Position numbers and translations under genes: made by a program. This document shows positions 1 to 6,739 of a stretch of 47,633 nucleotides of DNA, piece after piece; the stretch's first letter is position 1; each line of letters opens with the position of its first letter. The notes beneath the pieces are model-generated. The model was not told the origin of the DNA. It did no database searches and saw only the letters and a list, made by a program, of their open reading frames with translations. The DNA is from Caulobacteraceae bacterium. GTDB lineage: Bacteria; Pseudomonadota; Alphaproteobacteria; Caulobacterales; Caulobacteraceae. The stretch spans positions 1 through 47,633 of the forward strand of contig CANJLH010000025.1 of assembly GCA_947475415.1 (NCBI GenBank), written 5' to 3'.

Positions 1-20
1 CGTTCGCTGCCGACCTGAAA

Positions 21-78
21 AAGCAAGGGGCTGCTTCGCTCCGCATAGCCGGAGGCTACGCTACGCAGCCCCTTGCTT
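21..78. repeat. Long hairpin with 14-bp perfect stem upstream of the sugar dehydrogenase
   Basis: Bases 21-34 (AAGCAAGGGGCTGC) and 65-78 are perfect reverse complements. The 30-base loop contains a second small hairpin (TAGCC-GGA-GGCTA). This could be the terminator of a gene left of the window or a dispersed palindromic element. No T-run follows the stem, so a classical intrinsic terminator is not proven. The first 187 bases hold no gene that I can support. Confidence 0.6.
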
Positions 79-187
79 CACCTGCCCACGTGGGCAACAA
101 CGATGCCGAGGCTCTAATCGCAACTGGATGATAGTTGGGGGTCACGTCAAGGCGCCTGGATGAATTGGCCAGACTGGGGAGGACCGA

Positions 188-1699
188 ATGGGGCGTTTGA
201 AAGCGCTGGCTGCGGCGGTGATCTGCGGCTTGATCGCCGCCAGCCCGGCATCGACGACGGACAAGACGGCGGCGCAGCCGTTCTGGGTCGAAGAGATCGT
301 CAGCGGCCTTAATGTCCCATGGTCCATGGTCTGGACGCCGGACGGTGAACTGCTGATCCTGGAGAAATTTGGCGGCCTACGTGTGGTGCGTAGCGGCCAC
401 CTTTCGCCCGTGGTCATTCCGGGGACGCCCAAAGCCTACAAGGTGGGTCCGAACGGGCTGCTCGATATCGCGCTGGATCCGGACTTCAAGAAGACCCGCC
501 GGGTGTTCATCACCTTCGATGACGGCGACGCCGTCACCTCACAACCCTCCCTGTTCCGGGCGCGCTACGACGGCAAGGCGCTTGTAGACGGTGAGGTGAT
601 CTTTCGGACGGACCTGCCGGCGACTGTCGCGCCCTATTCCAGCCTGACCCGCATCGTTTTCCTGCCGGATAAGACCATGCTTGTCAGTTCCGCCGTCGGC
701 GATCCGCGCCGCCTGATGGCGCAGCGGCTCGACAACCACCTGGGCAAAATCCTGCGCCTGGACCGCGATGGCCATGCGCCGCCGGACAATCCCTTTGTCG
801 GTCGGCCCGGCGCCAAGCCGGAAATCTTCGCCTACGGCGTGCGCAACGCCATTGGCCTCTACCGCGATCCGCGCACGGGCGTGATCTGGGAGGCCGAGAA
901 CGCCATGCGCGGCGGCGATGAACTCAACATCCTGAAGGCCGGCGCTAACTACGGTTGGCCGATCGCCACGCACGGCCTGCAGTATTCTGGGGAGAAGGTG
1001 TCCGATGCGACCGATCTTCCCGGGGTTGAACCGCCGATAACCTACTGGGTCCCGTCCATCGCGCCTTCGGGCCTTACGGTGGCGCAAGGGCGGCGCTATC
1101 CGGGCTGGAATGGCGACGTGTTCGCAGGCGCCCTGTCGGGCCAGCATCTGCGTCATGTGACTATCCGGGATGGCAAGGCCGTTGCTGAGGAGAAGTTGCT
1201 TACGGATCTGGGCGAACGAATCCGCGATGTGCGGACCGGGCCCGATGGATTCCTCTATGTGCTGACTGACAACGTGAATGGCCGCCTGTTGCGCCTGAGA
1301 CCGGGCAAGCCTGGCGATCGGCAGATGATGCTGGTCGCGCACAAGCTGACGGTGCGTTCCAATCCCACGGTGGACACCCTGGACATGCGGCCCAAGCCAT
1401 CGGACCCGGCGCGCGGAGGGCGACTGTTCGCACAGGTCTGCAGCGGCTGCCACAGCGTCCGGCCGAACGATCCGCCGGGTCCCGGCCCCAACCTGGCGGG
1501 TGTCGTCGGGCGCAAGGCCGGGAGCGGCGGCTTCGCCTACTCTGACGCACTCAAGGGGTTAGGTGTGACATGGAACCCGGAGGCGATCGAAAACCTCCTG
1601 GCCGGTCCGCAGGCCTTCGCGCCCGGCACGCTAATGGCCTCACCGCCGATTGCGGACCCCCAGGATCGGCGCGATATCGTCGCTTTTCTGAAGGGATAG
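188..1699 (+). CDS. Secreted PQQ-dependent sugar (glucose/sorbosone) dehydrogenase fused to a c-type cytochrome
   Basis: The 503-aa product starts with a signal peptide (about residues 1-23). It continues with a glucose/sorbosone dehydrogenase beta-propeller to about residue 370, recognisable by VPWSMVWTPDG, LDIALDPDF, AYGVRNAIGL and GANYGWP. The C-terminal 100 residues are a class I cytochrome c with a haem-binding CSGCH (C418, C421, H422) and a likely axial Met near 483 in APGTLMASPP. Family knowledge: such enzymes oxidise aldose sugars in the periplasm with PQQ; the fused cytochrome would pass electrons straight to the respiratory chain. Substrate is unknown. The ATG follows GGGGAGGACCGA, a usable ribosome-binding site. 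It stands alone, 72 bases ahead of an SDR gene read the same way, so it may or may not be co-transcribed with it. Confidence 0.88.
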   Translation: MGRLKALAAAVICGLIAASPASTTDKTAAQPFWVEEIVSGLNVPWSMVWTPDGELLILEKFGGLRVVRSGHLSPVVIPGTPKAYKVGPNGLLDIALDPDFKKTRRVFITFDDGDAVTSQPSLFRARYDGKALVDGEVIFRTDLPATVAPYSSLTRIVFLPDKTMLVSSAVGDPRRLMAQRLDNHLGKILRLDRDGHAPPDNPFVGRPGAKPEIFAYGVRNAIGLYRDPRTGVIWEAENAMRGGDELNILKAGANYGWPIATHGLQYSGEKVSDATDLPGVEPPITYWVPSIAPSGLTVAQGRRYPGWNGDVFAGALSGQHLRHVTIRDGKAVAEEKLLTDLGERIRDVRTGPDGFLYVLTDNVNGRLLRLRPGKPGDRQMMLVAHKLTVRSNPTVDTLDMRPKPSDPARGGRLFAQVCSGCHSVRPNDPPGPGPNLAGVVGRKAGSGGFAYSDALKGLGVTWNPEAIENLLAGPQAFAPGTLMASPPIADPQDRRDIVAFLKG

Positions 1700-1771
1700 G
1701 CGCGGGACGCCGTTAGGAATGTCAACAAGCCCGCCACCGCGTGCAATGGCGAAAAGCAAAGGGAGTTGGTC

Positions 1772-2581
1772 ATGGATCTGGATCTGAAGGGCAAGCGGGC
1801 GCTCGTCACCGGCAGCAGCTCGGGGATCGGCGCCGGCATCGCCGAGCTCCTGGCCCGGGAAGGTGTCCTGGTGGTGGTGAACGGCCGAAATGTCGGCCGC
1901 GCCGAGGCGGTGGCGGCGGGCATCCGCGCGGCCGGGGGTCAGGCGGCGGTCGCTTGCGGCGATCTGGCGTCCGACGCCGAGGCCGCCGACGTGGCCGCGA
2001 AAGCGTTGCAGGCGTTTGGCGGGATCGACATCCTGGTCAACAACGCCGGCGGCAGCGCCGAGGTGGCCGATCCCTCCTGGTTCGCGGGGACGCCAGAGCA
2101 GTGGCTCGACACCTACCAATGCAACGTCCTGGCGGCGGTGCGGCTGATCAAGGCGCTGGCGCCGGCGATGAAGGAACGCGGTTGGGGCCGGGTCATCAAC
2201 ATCGCCACCGCCGCCGGGATCACCCCCACCAGCGGCCAGCCTGACTATGGTCCGGCCAAGGCGGCGATGATCAACATGTCGCTGGGGCTTTCCAAGGTGC
2301 TGAAGCGCACAGGCGTGACTGTGAACACGATTTCACCGGGCATGATCCGTACCCCGGGGCTGATGGATTTCCTGGCCAATTTCGCCAAAAAGCGAGGTTG
2401 GGGCGATGATATCGCCAAGGCCGAGGAATATGTCGTGAACGGCACCGGCCAGACCGCGCTCCGCGTTGGCGAGGTTGCGGACATCGCCTTCGCCGTCGCC
2501 ATGCTGGCCAGCCCGCGCTCGGACTTCATCAACGGGACCAACATGCACGTGGATGGCGGGATCAGTCCGTCGATCAATTGA
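1772..2581 (+). CDS. Short-chain dehydrogenase/reductase (SDR)
   Basis: A 269-aa classical SDR: cofactor motif TGSSSGIG near the N-terminus, NNAG motif, and the catalytic YGPAK (YxxxK) in the middle; the C-terminus ends in a normal NGTNMHVDGG segment. It is expected to oxidise or reduce a hydroxyl/ketone group with NAD(P). I chose ATG 1772 rather than an in-frame TTG at 1766 because GGGAG (1761-1765) sits six bases before it. The stop codon nearly abuts the next gene (DUF35 protein), followed by two ACAD genes, so it probably works as the 3-hydroxyacyl-CoA dehydrogenase or an alcohol dehydrogenase in that CoA-ester pathway. The substrate cannot be read from sequence. Confidence 0.9.
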   Translation: MDLDLKGKRALVTGSSSGIGAGIAELLAREGVLVVVNGRNVGRAEAVAAGIRAAGGQAAVACGDLASDAEAADVAAKALQAFGGIDILVNNAGGSAEVADPSWFAGTPEQWLDTYQCNVLAAVRLIKALAPAMKERGWGRVINIATAAGITPTSGQPDYGPAKAAMINMSLGLSKVLKRTGVTVNTISPGMIRTPGLMDFLANFAKKRGWGDDIAKAEEYVVNGTGQTALRVGEVADIAFAVAMLASPRSDFINGTNMHVDGGISPSIN

Positions 2582-2595
2582 CCGCAGGATCACTG

Positions 2596-2952
2596 ATGCA
2601 GCCGGAACGTGAGTATATCGACCACCTGAAGGCGGGTCGCTTCGCCATCCAGAGAAGCCGTTCCAGCGGCCGCTATGTGTTTTATCCCAGAGTGGCGGAG
2701 CCTGGGACGGGGGCGCGGGACCTGGAATGGGTGGAGGCAAGTGGGCTGGGTACGGTCCATGCCGTGACCGTGATCAATCCCAAGCCGCCGGAAGCACCCT
2801 ATAATGTGGTGCTAGTGGACCTGGACGAGGGGCCGCGCATGATGAGCCGGGTGGAAAACCTAGCGTCTTCCGACCTGCGGATCGGCATGCGGGTCAAGGC
2901 CCGGATCGTTGACGACCAGACCGCGCCCTTCGTGGTGTTCGACCCCGCCTGA
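2596..2952 (+). CDS. DUF35 OB-fold protein lacking the zinc-ribbon cysteines
   Basis: This 118-aa protein has the DUF35/ChsH2-type layout: a short N-terminal part, a degenerate rubredoxin-like region (RSRSSGRYVFYPR), then an OB-fold with SGLGTVHAVTVI and GMRVKARI. In the usual family the central region carries four zinc-binding Cys; here none is present. Known members pair with thiolase-like proteins (for example Ltp2-type aldolases) or MaoC hydratases in acyl-CoA side-chain degradation. ATG 2596 is preferred over an in-frame TTG at 2578 because AGGA lies six bases upstream. It lies between an SDR and two ACAD genes in one probable operon. The possible thiolase partner is about 9 kb away (11740-12921, minus strand). 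Confidence 0.78.
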   Translation: MQPEREYIDHLKAGRFAIQRSRSSGRYVFYPRVAEPGTGARDLEWVEASGLGTVHAVTVINPKPPEAPYNVVLVDLDEGPRMMSRVENLASSDLRIGMRVKARIVDDQTAPFVVFDPA

Positions 2953-2964
2953 CGGAGCCCGGCG

Positions 2965-4077
2965 ATGACGGCTACGGACGCCCTGGCGGCGGGTGACGGC
3001 GATGCTGAAGTCGTCGCAATGCTGGCGTCCAGCGTTGGCGCATTCCTGGCCAGACGCCATCAGCGCCGGCGGTTGCGCGACGGGACTGGAGGCCTGGACC
3101 TTTGGCGGGAAATGGCGGAGCTGGGCCTGACGGGCCTGACACTTCCGGTGGCTGATGGCGGCCTGGGGCCTTCAGCGGTGGCGGCGGTCGGGCGGATTTT
3201 CGGCGAACAACTGATTCCGGAACCCTTCGTGGCCTGCGCGGTGATGCCGGCGGCGGTGATTGGCGCGCTGGACGCCGGTGGGGTGCGCGATGAACTGGTT
3301 GCGGCCCTGGTCGAAGGCGCGGAACGTCTGGGCCTGGCCTGGCAGGAAGCGCCGCACCAAATGGCGGGTTTCCCCTGTGGCTGCCGCATCGGCTCGGATG
3401 GCCGGATAAGCGGCGAGAAGCGGTTCGTGATCGCTGCGGACAGGCGGGTCCTGGTAACCGCGATGGGGGCGGATGGTCCCTGTATCGCGCTGGCGGATCT
3501 GGCCGCGCCGGGCGTGACGGTCGTGTCCCAGGCCGCCAGCGATGGCGCGGCCTATGCGACCCTGAGGTTCGAGGGCGCGGCGGCCTTATCATTAATCGTG
3601 GGGACGCCGGCTGAGGTGGCGATGGCCGCGGCGTTCGATCTGGGTTTGCTGGCTGTGGCGGCGCAGTTGACCGGCCTGGCCGACGGCGTGCTGGCGCTCA
3701 CCCTGGAACACTTGCGCACGCGGGTGCAGTTCGAGAGGCCGATCGGCAGCTTTCAGGCGCTTCAACATCGGGCTGTGGATATGCGCATCAGCCTCGCCTT
3801 GGCTGAGGCCTCGTTGCGCGAGGCCGTTCGGCTGATGGAGGCCAGATCGCCCCACGCCTCGGCGGCGGCGAGCGCGGCCAAGGCGCGGGCGAGCGCGACG
3901 GCGCTAAGCCTCACCAAGGAGGCCATCCAGATGCACGGGGCGATCGCCTTCACCGAGGAAGCCGACGTGGGCCTGTTCGCCCGGGCGGCGCTGAAGTGGT
4001 CCGGCTATCTGGGCGGAGCGCGGGATCATCGCCGCCGGTTCGTGGTCCTGGGCGGGGATCTGATCGATGACGAATGA
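2965..4077 (+). CDS. Acyl-CoA dehydrogenase, FAD-motif subunit of a probable heteromeric pair
   Basis: The 370-aa product has acyl-CoA dehydrogenase architecture: helical N-terminal domain, beta domain near 120-210, C-terminal helical domain. It keeps the FAD-contact motif RVQFERPIGSFQ starting at R253 and the QMHGAIAFTEE segment, but its C-terminus lacks the usual G(G/S)xExxxN loop, showing LGGARDHRRRF instead. The next gene shows the reverse pattern. This complementary split matches the alpha2-beta2 ACADs described from actinobacterial steroid catabolism (ChsE1-ChsE2 type), where FAD sites form between subunits. It overlaps the next gene by 11 bases, which supports co-translation. Substrate: some branched or cyclic acyl-CoA, by inference only. 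Confidence 0.88.
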   Translation: MTATDALAAGDGDAEVVAMLASSVGAFLARRHQRRRLRDGTGGLDLWREMAELGLTGLTLPVADGGLGPSAVAAVGRIFGEQLIPEPFVACAVMPAAVIGALDAGGVRDELVAALVEGAERLGLAWQEAPHQMAGFPCGCRIGSDGRISGEKRFVIAADRRVLVTAMGADGPCIALADLAAPGVTVVSQAASDGAAYATLRFEGAAALSLIVGTPAEVAMAAAFDLGLLAVAAQLTGLADGVLALTLEHLRTRVQFERPIGSFQALQHRAVDMRISLALAEASLREAVRLMEARSPHASAAASAAKARASATALSLTKEAIQMHGAIAFTEEADVGLFARAALKWSGYLGGARDHRRRFVVLGGDLIDDE

Positions 4078-5239
4078 CCGCGCGGAGGCCCTGAGGGCCA
4101 TGAGCGACGAGGCCTTCCGCGCCGAACTGCGCGGCTGGCTGGCGGCGACCTATCCAGATGCCTGGCGCCAGGACGACCTGCGCCCCTTTCGGCGCCTGCG
4201 CGGGGCCGACTGGCTGGCCTGGGTGGGGATGTTGAACGACGCCGGCTGGCGTTGTCCGGCCTGGCCGCAGGCCTATGGCGGGCTGGAACTGACCTTCCGC
4301 AAGCAGGTCATTTACCAGGAAGAGATGGAGCGGGCGCGCACGGCTCGGCTGATCGATACCGGCGAGGTGCAGCTGGGCCCCACCCTCATGATCCATGGGA
4401 CCGAAGCCCAGAAAGCCCATTACCTGCCGGCGATCCGCCGCGGCGAACAGGTCTGGTGCCAGGGTTATTCGGAACCGGGGGCCGGATCGGACCTGGCGTC
4501 GCTGACCACGTCGGCCGAACAGGTGGGTGATGTCTTCCGAGTCCGGGGCCAGAAAATCTGGACCACACACGCCGACGAGGCGACCCACATCTTCGCCCTG
4601 GTGCGCACGTCCAGGGAGCCGCGCAAACAGGCGGGGATCACCTTCCTGTTGATGGAGATGTCGACGCCGGGGATCACGGTGCGGCCGATCCGCAACCTCG
4701 CCGGCGAGGCGGAGTTCTGCGAAGTATTCTTCGACGACGTGGAGACGCCGGTCGCCAACGCCCTGGGTCCCGTAGGCGAGGGCTGGACGGTGGCCAAGGC
4801 GCTGCTGGGCTATGAGCGGGTCTGGATCGGCAGCCCAGCCCTTGCGCGCCGGGCGCTGGCCCTGTCGCGGCAATTGCTGGCGGCGCGGGGCGGTGATGCA
4901 GGGCTGGCGGATCGCTACGCCGAACTGGCGGCGGAGTTGCACGATGTGGGCGCCCTCTATCGCCAAACCTGCGACGCGGTGGCGGCGGCCGGCGAACCGG
5001 GACCGGAGGTCTCGATCCTGAAGATCGTGGCTTCCGAACTCTTGCAGCGGATCACCGAGTTCAACGTCGAACTGGCCGGCGAAGCGGCGGGGCTCACCGG
5101 CGAGTCCCGGATCGGCCAGGTGCGGACCGACATCGCCTGGCAGTACTACATGGCCCGGCCGACGACGATTTTCGCCGGATCAAACGAGGTGCAGAAGAAT
5201 ATCCTGGCCCGCGCGATGCTAGGTTTGCCGACGGGGTGA
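4067..5239 (+). CDS. Acyl-CoA dehydrogenase, partner subunit
   Basis: A 390-aa ACAD-family protein with the substrate-binding region QGYSEPGAGSDLASL, the beta domain (GQKIWTTHADEATH) and the C-terminal FAGSNEVQKNILAR loop (about 371-381). It lacks the RxQFG motif in the third domain, where LLAARGGDAGLADRYAEL stands instead. Together with the upstream subunit it would form one complete enzyme introducing a double bond into an acyl-CoA. The start ATG 4067 lies inside the upstream gene's last codons. It is the last gene of the 1772-5239 block; a convergent gene on the other strand ends 29 bases downstream. Confidence 0.9.
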   Translation: MTNDRAEALRAMSDEAFRAELRGWLAATYPDAWRQDDLRPFRRLRGADWLAWVGMLNDAGWRCPAWPQAYGGLELTFRKQVIYQEEMERARTARLIDTGEVQLGPTLMIHGTEAQKAHYLPAIRRGEQVWCQGYSEPGAGSDLASLTTSAEQVGDVFRVRGQKIWTTHADEATHIFALVRTSREPRKQAGITFLLMEMSTPGITVRPIRNLAGEAEFCEVFFDDVETPVANALGPVGEGWTVAKALLGYERVWIGSPALARRALALSRQLLAARGGDAGLADRYAELAAELHDVGALYRQTCDAVAAAGEPGPEVSILKIVASELLQRITEFNVELAGEAAGLTGESRIGQVRTDIAWQYYMARPTTIFAGSNEVQKNILARAMLGLPTG

Positions 5240-5268
5240 TCGCGCCGCTTCTTGGCGTCAGGCCGACG

Positions 5269-5691
5269 TCAGATCGGCATCTCCAGGATCAGCCGGTTGC
5301 GGCCGGCGCGGCGGACGTAGGCGGCCACCCGGCATACGCTCATGATCAAGGCCAGGCCCGCGCCACCGCCGCGTTCGAGGTTTGGGCCGTCAAAGGCGGC
5401 GGTGCGCGGATCGAAAGGCCTCCCGCCGTCGCTCACCGACAGTTGGATGACCGTATCGAGTCGGCGTAGGCGCAAAACGATGCGTGCGCCGTTCTGCGGA
5501 CCGCCGTGTTCGACAATGTTGGCCACCCACTCCTCAGCCACAGCGGCGAACTGATCCGCCGCCGACGGTTCGAGGCCTGCGCCGGCGGCGAAACCGCGAG
5601 CCAGTCGTGCGGCGCGAGAGACCGCGGCGGCATCAGCCAGCAGCCGTGCGCGCGCCTCGGATTTCGGTTCAGAGGGGAACTGGGATATGAT
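5269..5691 (-). CDS. HATPase anti-sigma regulatory factor (RsbW/SpoIIAB-like serine kinase), start uncertain
   Basis: The reading frame encodes about 140 residues of a GHKL ATPase of the anti-sigma type: an N-box-like AEEWVANIVEHGG, a G1-like VSDGGRPFDP and a G2-like GGGAGLALIMSVC near the C-terminus. Family role: binds ATP, phosphorylates a STAS anti-anti-sigma protein and sequesters a sigma factor; the matching STAS gene is at 9796-10125. No ATG, GTG or TTG exists in frame just ahead of the domain. The end given here (5691) marks an ATC codon and is only a placeholder; the frame stays open upstream, antisense to the FecR gene. It lies back to back with the FecR gene, whose ATG is 27 bases away. 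Confidence 0.75.
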   Translation of the reverse strand: MISQFPSEPKSEARARLLADAAAVSRAARLARGFAAGAGLEPSAADQFAAVAEEWVANIVEHGGPQNGARIVLRLRRLDTVIQLSVSDGGRPFDPRTAAFDGPNLERGGGAGLALIMSVCRVAAYVRRAGRNRLILEMPI

Positions 5692-5718
5692 TGGACCGTG
5701 GTCTTCGGGGAGGTTGGG

Positions 5719-6162
5719 ATGCGCGCACTTGTCATCGCAGGATTGCTGATGGCGACCGGCCTGTCGATGGCCCAGGGCGCGGTCGCCGGCGAGATCGGCC
5801 GCATAAAGTCCGTCGCAGGCGCCGCCTCGGTGGTGCGCGCCAAGACCGTTACGCCCGCAGTGGCGGGGCAATCCCTGATGGTCAGCGACGTGATCAGGAC
5901 CGGGGCCGACGGGCGGGTGGGGATCACCTTCGTCGACAACAGCCGGTTCGCCTTGGGCCCACGCAGCACCATCGCCCTTAGCCAGTTCGAGTTCGACGAC
6001 ACGACCCATGTCGGCCGGTCCCTGACCACCGTCAATCGCGGCTCGCTCGCCGTCGTGTCCGGTCAGATCGCCAAGGAGAACAAGGACGCCATGCGGGTGC
6101 GCACGCCCACATCGCTGCTGGCGGCCCGGGGCACCCGTTTTGTGGTGGAGGTCAAGCCGTGA
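5719..6162 (+). CDS. Secreted FecR-domain protein
   Basis: A 147-aa protein with a signal peptide (residues 1 to about 23, MRALVIAG...AQGAVAG) followed by one FecR domain: VVRAKTVTPAVAGQSLMV, VIRTGADGRVGITFVDNS, LGPRSTIAL and the terminal TPTSLLAARGTRFVVEV. No transmembrane anchor remains after cleavage, so it should be periplasmic. ATG 5719 has a strong GGGGAGG at 5707-5713. It overlaps the next gene (OmpA-like lipoprotein) by four bases, so the two are translationally coupled. Family knowledge: isolated FecR domains of this kind often sit with CHASE2 receptors. A role as periplasmic ligand or partner of the CHASE2 protein encoded at 6740-8848 is inference. Confidence 0.85.
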   Translation: MRALVIAGLLMATGLSMAQGAVAGEIGRIKSVAGAASVVRAKTVTPAVAGQSLMVSDVIRTGADGRVGITFVDNSRFALGPRSTIALSQFEFDDTTHVGRSLTTVNRGSLAVVSGQIAKENKDAMRVRTPTSLLAARGTRFVVEVKP

Positions 6163-6728
6163 GGCGGATTGTGCTTCTGGGGATGTGCGCGGCGCTGACA
6201 GGGTGCGCCAGTTCGAGGGTGGTGCTTCTGGAGAGCGAAGCGGGCGGGGCCCCGGGCGCCGTGGCGGTGCTGGATCCAAAGACTGAAGTCGACCGCGGAA
6301 GCCTGACCGACGCCAACACCGAGGCTTGGCTGACAGGCGGTCCGGTCAAGGCCCGGCCGTTGAGCGCAAACTATGACGCCCTGCTTTCAGTGATGCCGCC
6401 GCCGCCGAAGGTATTCACACTCTATTTTATTGAGGGCGCGACGAAGCTTGCGCCGGAATCAATACAGACCCTTGAAGAGCTCCGGCGGATTGTCACGCCC
6501 GCTTCGGATGTCCAGATCACCGGGCACACGGACACCACGGGCGACGCCTCGGGAAACGACAAGCTGTCGCTCGACCGGGCCTTTGAGGTCCGCGCCGCGC
6601 TTGTTCAGGAAGGCTTGCCGGTGGCGAACGCCCACGTGACCGGGCGCGGCGCGCGGGAACTGCGCGTTCCGACAGGGCAGGGCGTCAGCGAGCCCGCCAA
6701 CCGCCGGGTCGAGGTGATCGTTCGTTAG
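6159..6728 (+). CDS. OmpA-like peptidoglycan-associated lipoprotein
   Basis: The 189-aa product starts with a GTG and has a lipoprotein signal with lipobox LTGC (Cys near residue 16). The C-terminal half is an OmpA domain: TLYFIEGATKL, ITGHTDTTGD and PANRRVEVIV, including the Asp and Arg residues that bind meso-diaminopimelate in this family. It should be tethered to a membrane and touch the cell wall. It is coupled to the FecR gene by a GTGA overlap and runs convergently towards the CHASE2-SpoIIE gene, 11 bases away. In context it may report envelope state to the signalling module; that is inference. Confidence 0.88.
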   Translation: MRRIVLLGMCAALTGCASSRVVLLESEAGGAPGAVAVLDPKTEVDRGSLTDANTEAWLTGGPVKARPLSANYDALLSVMPPPPKVFTLYFIEGATKLAPESIQTLEELRRIVTPASDVQITGHTDTTGDASGNDKLSLDRAFEVRAALVQEGLPVANAHVTGRGARELRVPTGQGVSEPANRRVEVIVR

Positions 6729-6739
6729 CGTAGACGCCC

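Noticed and set aside
539..1453. Long open frame antisense to the sugar dehydrogenase, and similar ones opposite 23829-25340 and 26074-27855
   Set aside because: High GC content keeps antisense frames open. The translations are rich in Arg, Gly, His and Pro with no domain, while the opposite strand encodes clear families.
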